A stretch of 6,541 bases of DNA from Candidatus Hydrogenedentota bacterium (GTDB taxonomy: Bacteria; UBA8481; J006): NCBI GenBank assembly GCA_003697085.1, contig RFFU01000115.1, forward strand, positions 1 to 6,541, given 5' to 3'. A program made the position numbers and the translations under genes. Of the stretch, positions 5,736-6,541 are shown in pieces. Below the pieces are notes generated by a model that saw only the letters and a program-made list of their open reading frames with translations, had not been told where the DNA came from and made no database searches. Position 1 is the first letter of the stretch. Every line of letters starts with the position of its first letter.

Positions 5736-6155
5736 TTGCTCTTCACAGTCGACAGTTGTGTGTTTATTGCCGCCGTCCTCGATACAGAACCGGCCCACCA
5801 AGCCTCGAAAGAATTCCTTATCCGCCTCAAAACGAGAGAACAACCTTGTGTGATTCCAGCGACCGTTCTTGTCGAGACGGCCTGCGCTCTGGCTCGCCGA
5901 TCGACGGTGAACGACATAGGAATGCGTGTATACTCGAGATTATCGGAGGACCCCACAATTACCGTAATGCCACTCTCGGCCTCTGACGCAGTTACAATCA
6001 CCGAACTGGGAACACGGTGCCGTTTGCGAGGAATGGACGCTATCGTCGCTGCTTGCGCGAAAAAAGCGGGCGCAACGCTCGTTACGCTCGACGAGGAGTT
6101 GATCGAAAAACTCGACGGGGTGCTCACCATAAAACGCCCTTCTGAAACAGGATAA
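5736..6155 (+). CDS. vapC: PIN-domain ribonuclease toxin, VapC family
   Basis: A 139-residue single PIN domain, typical VapC length. VapC toxins are Mg2+-dependent endoribonucleases that cut tRNA or rRNA and arrest growth until neutralised by the antitoxin. The four acidic active-site residues are in place: Asp6 in FTVDSCVFI, Glu47 in VLVETACALARR, Asp101 in RGMDAIVAACAKKAGATLVT, and Asp119 in TLDEEL, so the toxin looks intact. Translation starts at TTG (5736) directly abutting the antitoxin stop; this gives the N-terminus expected for PIN proteins, which begin only a few residues before the first Asp. There is no separate ribosome site, so expression likely depends on ribosomes arriving from vapB. 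Followed by repeat-rich DNA. Confidence 0.9.
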   Translation: MLFTVDSCVFIAAVLDTEPAHQASKEFLIRLKTREQPCVIPATVLVETACALARRSTVNDIGMRVYSRLSEDPTITVMPLSASDAVTITELGTRCRLRGMDAIVAACAKKAGATLVTLDEELIEKLDGVLTIKRPSETG

Positions 6156-6199
6156 CAAACGGGAGCGGCTGACGTCCCCGCCCCGGCCCCTGTGTCCCT

Positions 6200-6420
6200 G
6201 TCATTCCGAACGAGGCGGCGCGCAGCGACGCTCTCCCCTGTCATGCCGAGGAGGGCGCAGCCCGACGAGGAATCCCCCACGAGCATTGTCATTCCGAGTC
6301 CCTCACATTTGCTCGGAACAGGCTCCGCGAGGAATCCGCCACGAATGCGAATCACCGCCTGCCGCGGAATACCACGTGGCGGGGATTCCTCAATCGCCTT
6401 GCGGCGATTTTCGGAATGAC
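6200..6420. repeat. Cluster of GTCATTCCGA / GAGGAATCC dispersed repeats
   Basis: Degenerate units begin with GTCATTCCGA or GTCATGCCGA (6200-6209, 6240-6250, 6288-6298) and two end with GAGGAATCC followed by C/G and CCAC (6267-6280, 6327-6342). A further unit is inverted: GGGGATTCCTC at 6381-6391 through TCGGAATGAC at 6411-6420. Unit length is about 40-55 bases. The GGAATCC..CCACG part is the reverse complement of the right half of the covarying hairpin element, so both belong to one family. Similar strings recur in many environmental genomes (from memory, not searched). Confidence 0.65.
6366..6391. repeat. Covarying hairpin element, copy C
   Basis: GGAAT (6366-6370), a 14-base spacer containing the palindrome CCACGTGG (6372-6379), ATTCC (6385-6389), then TC. 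Spacer length equals that of copies B and D. Confidence 0.6.
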
Positions 6421-6427
6421 AAAAGAC

Positions 6428-6471
6428 GGGATACCACGTGGGGGAGATCCCTCGTTCCCCGCGTTATGGAG
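6428..6471. repeat. Covarying hairpin element, copy B (long form)
   Basis: GGGAT (6428-6432), a 14-base spacer, ATCCC (6447-6451), then a 20-base tail ending GTTATGGAG. Direct repeat of copy A at 5167-5209; the pair brackets vapBC 1261 bases apart. Confidence 0.75.
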
Positions 6472-6541
6472 ATACCCCGTTGAAAGTCAAGCCCGATAGT
6501 CACGGGAAGCGGTCGGGTGTGAAAGCGGTGGCGCGCGACGG

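Larger units (their letters stand above)
6156..6541. other. Repeat-rich region downstream of vapC
   Basis: 386 bases with no gene I can support. It contains a cluster of GTCATTCCGA...GAGGAATCC-type repeats (6200-6420) and two copies of the covarying hairpin element (6366-6391, 6428-6471). The last 60 bases hold an open frame from a TTG at 6480 to the edge, without a ribosome site, too short to judge. Confidence 0.7.

Noticed and set aside
5534-6355. A 273-codon minus-strand frame opposite vapBC
   Set aside because: Antisense to vapC with its four acidic active-site residues, and its N-terminal part is translated repeat.
6480-6541. Open frame from a TTG to the right edge (MKVKPDSHGKRSG...)
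   Set aside because: About 20 codons, no ribosome site, adjoining a repeat copy; not enough to call a gene.
5061-6541. CRISPR array suggested by repeated short motifs
   Set aside because: Units are degenerate, in both orientations, with no constant spacing or unique spacers, and no cas gene is present.

Overview
The window reads as bacterial chromosome of moderate-to-high GC. It holds two divergent metabolic operons and, to their right, a toxin-antitoxin pair inside a field of short GC-rich palindromic repeats. No ribosomal or taxonomic marker is present. A microcompartment-type flavoprotein fused to deoxyribose-phosphate aldolase, a split transketolase, TTG/GTG starts and dispersed hairpin repeats together suggest an uncultured environmental lineage (a candidate phylum or PVC/FCB-like bacterium). 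That placement is inference only.

Left part, minus strand (2960 down to 1). The first gene (2960-1428) is a 510-residue fusion: an amphipathic N-terminal helix resembling a bacterial microcompartment (BMC) encapsulation peptide, a BMC-type flavoprotein domain, a Cys-containing linker, and a complete deoxyribose-phosphate aldolase (DeoC). Next is deoB, phosphopentomutase (1279-74), and then the first 11 codons of a further gene that runs off the left edge (33-1). DeoB converts deoxyribose 1-phosphate to deoxyribose 5-phosphate, and DeoC cleaves that to acetaldehyde and glyceraldehyde 3-phosphate. The encapsulation-like peptide and flavoprotein suggest the aldolase step takes place in, or derives from, a sugar-phosphate-utilising (SPU-type) microcompartment. 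No shell gene lies inside the window, so this is a prediction about the flanks.

Middle. A 328-bp divergent intergenic region (2961-3288) carries an 18-bp near-perfect palindrome, a candidate shared operator, and a possible short leader ORF that overlaps the start of the aldolase fusion.

Right of that, plus strand. A two-gene split transketolase (3289-4107 and 4104-5060, ATGA overlap) has intact thiamine-diphosphate and catalytic glutamate motifs. Two histidines usual in the transketolase substrate channel are missing, so its substrate may be atypical. It could link the glyceraldehyde 3-phosphate made by DeoC to pentose phosphates, but divergent arrangement is the only evidence for a joint pathway.

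Right end. From 5061 to the end lie a series of tight hairpins (5212-5361), four copies of a small hairpin element whose stems covary (two on each side of vapBC), and a cluster of GTCATTCCGA...GAGGAATCC-type repeats (6200-6420). Within them sits a VapBC-like toxin-antitoxin module (5508-6155) with a recognisable promoter that would give an almost leaderless transcript.
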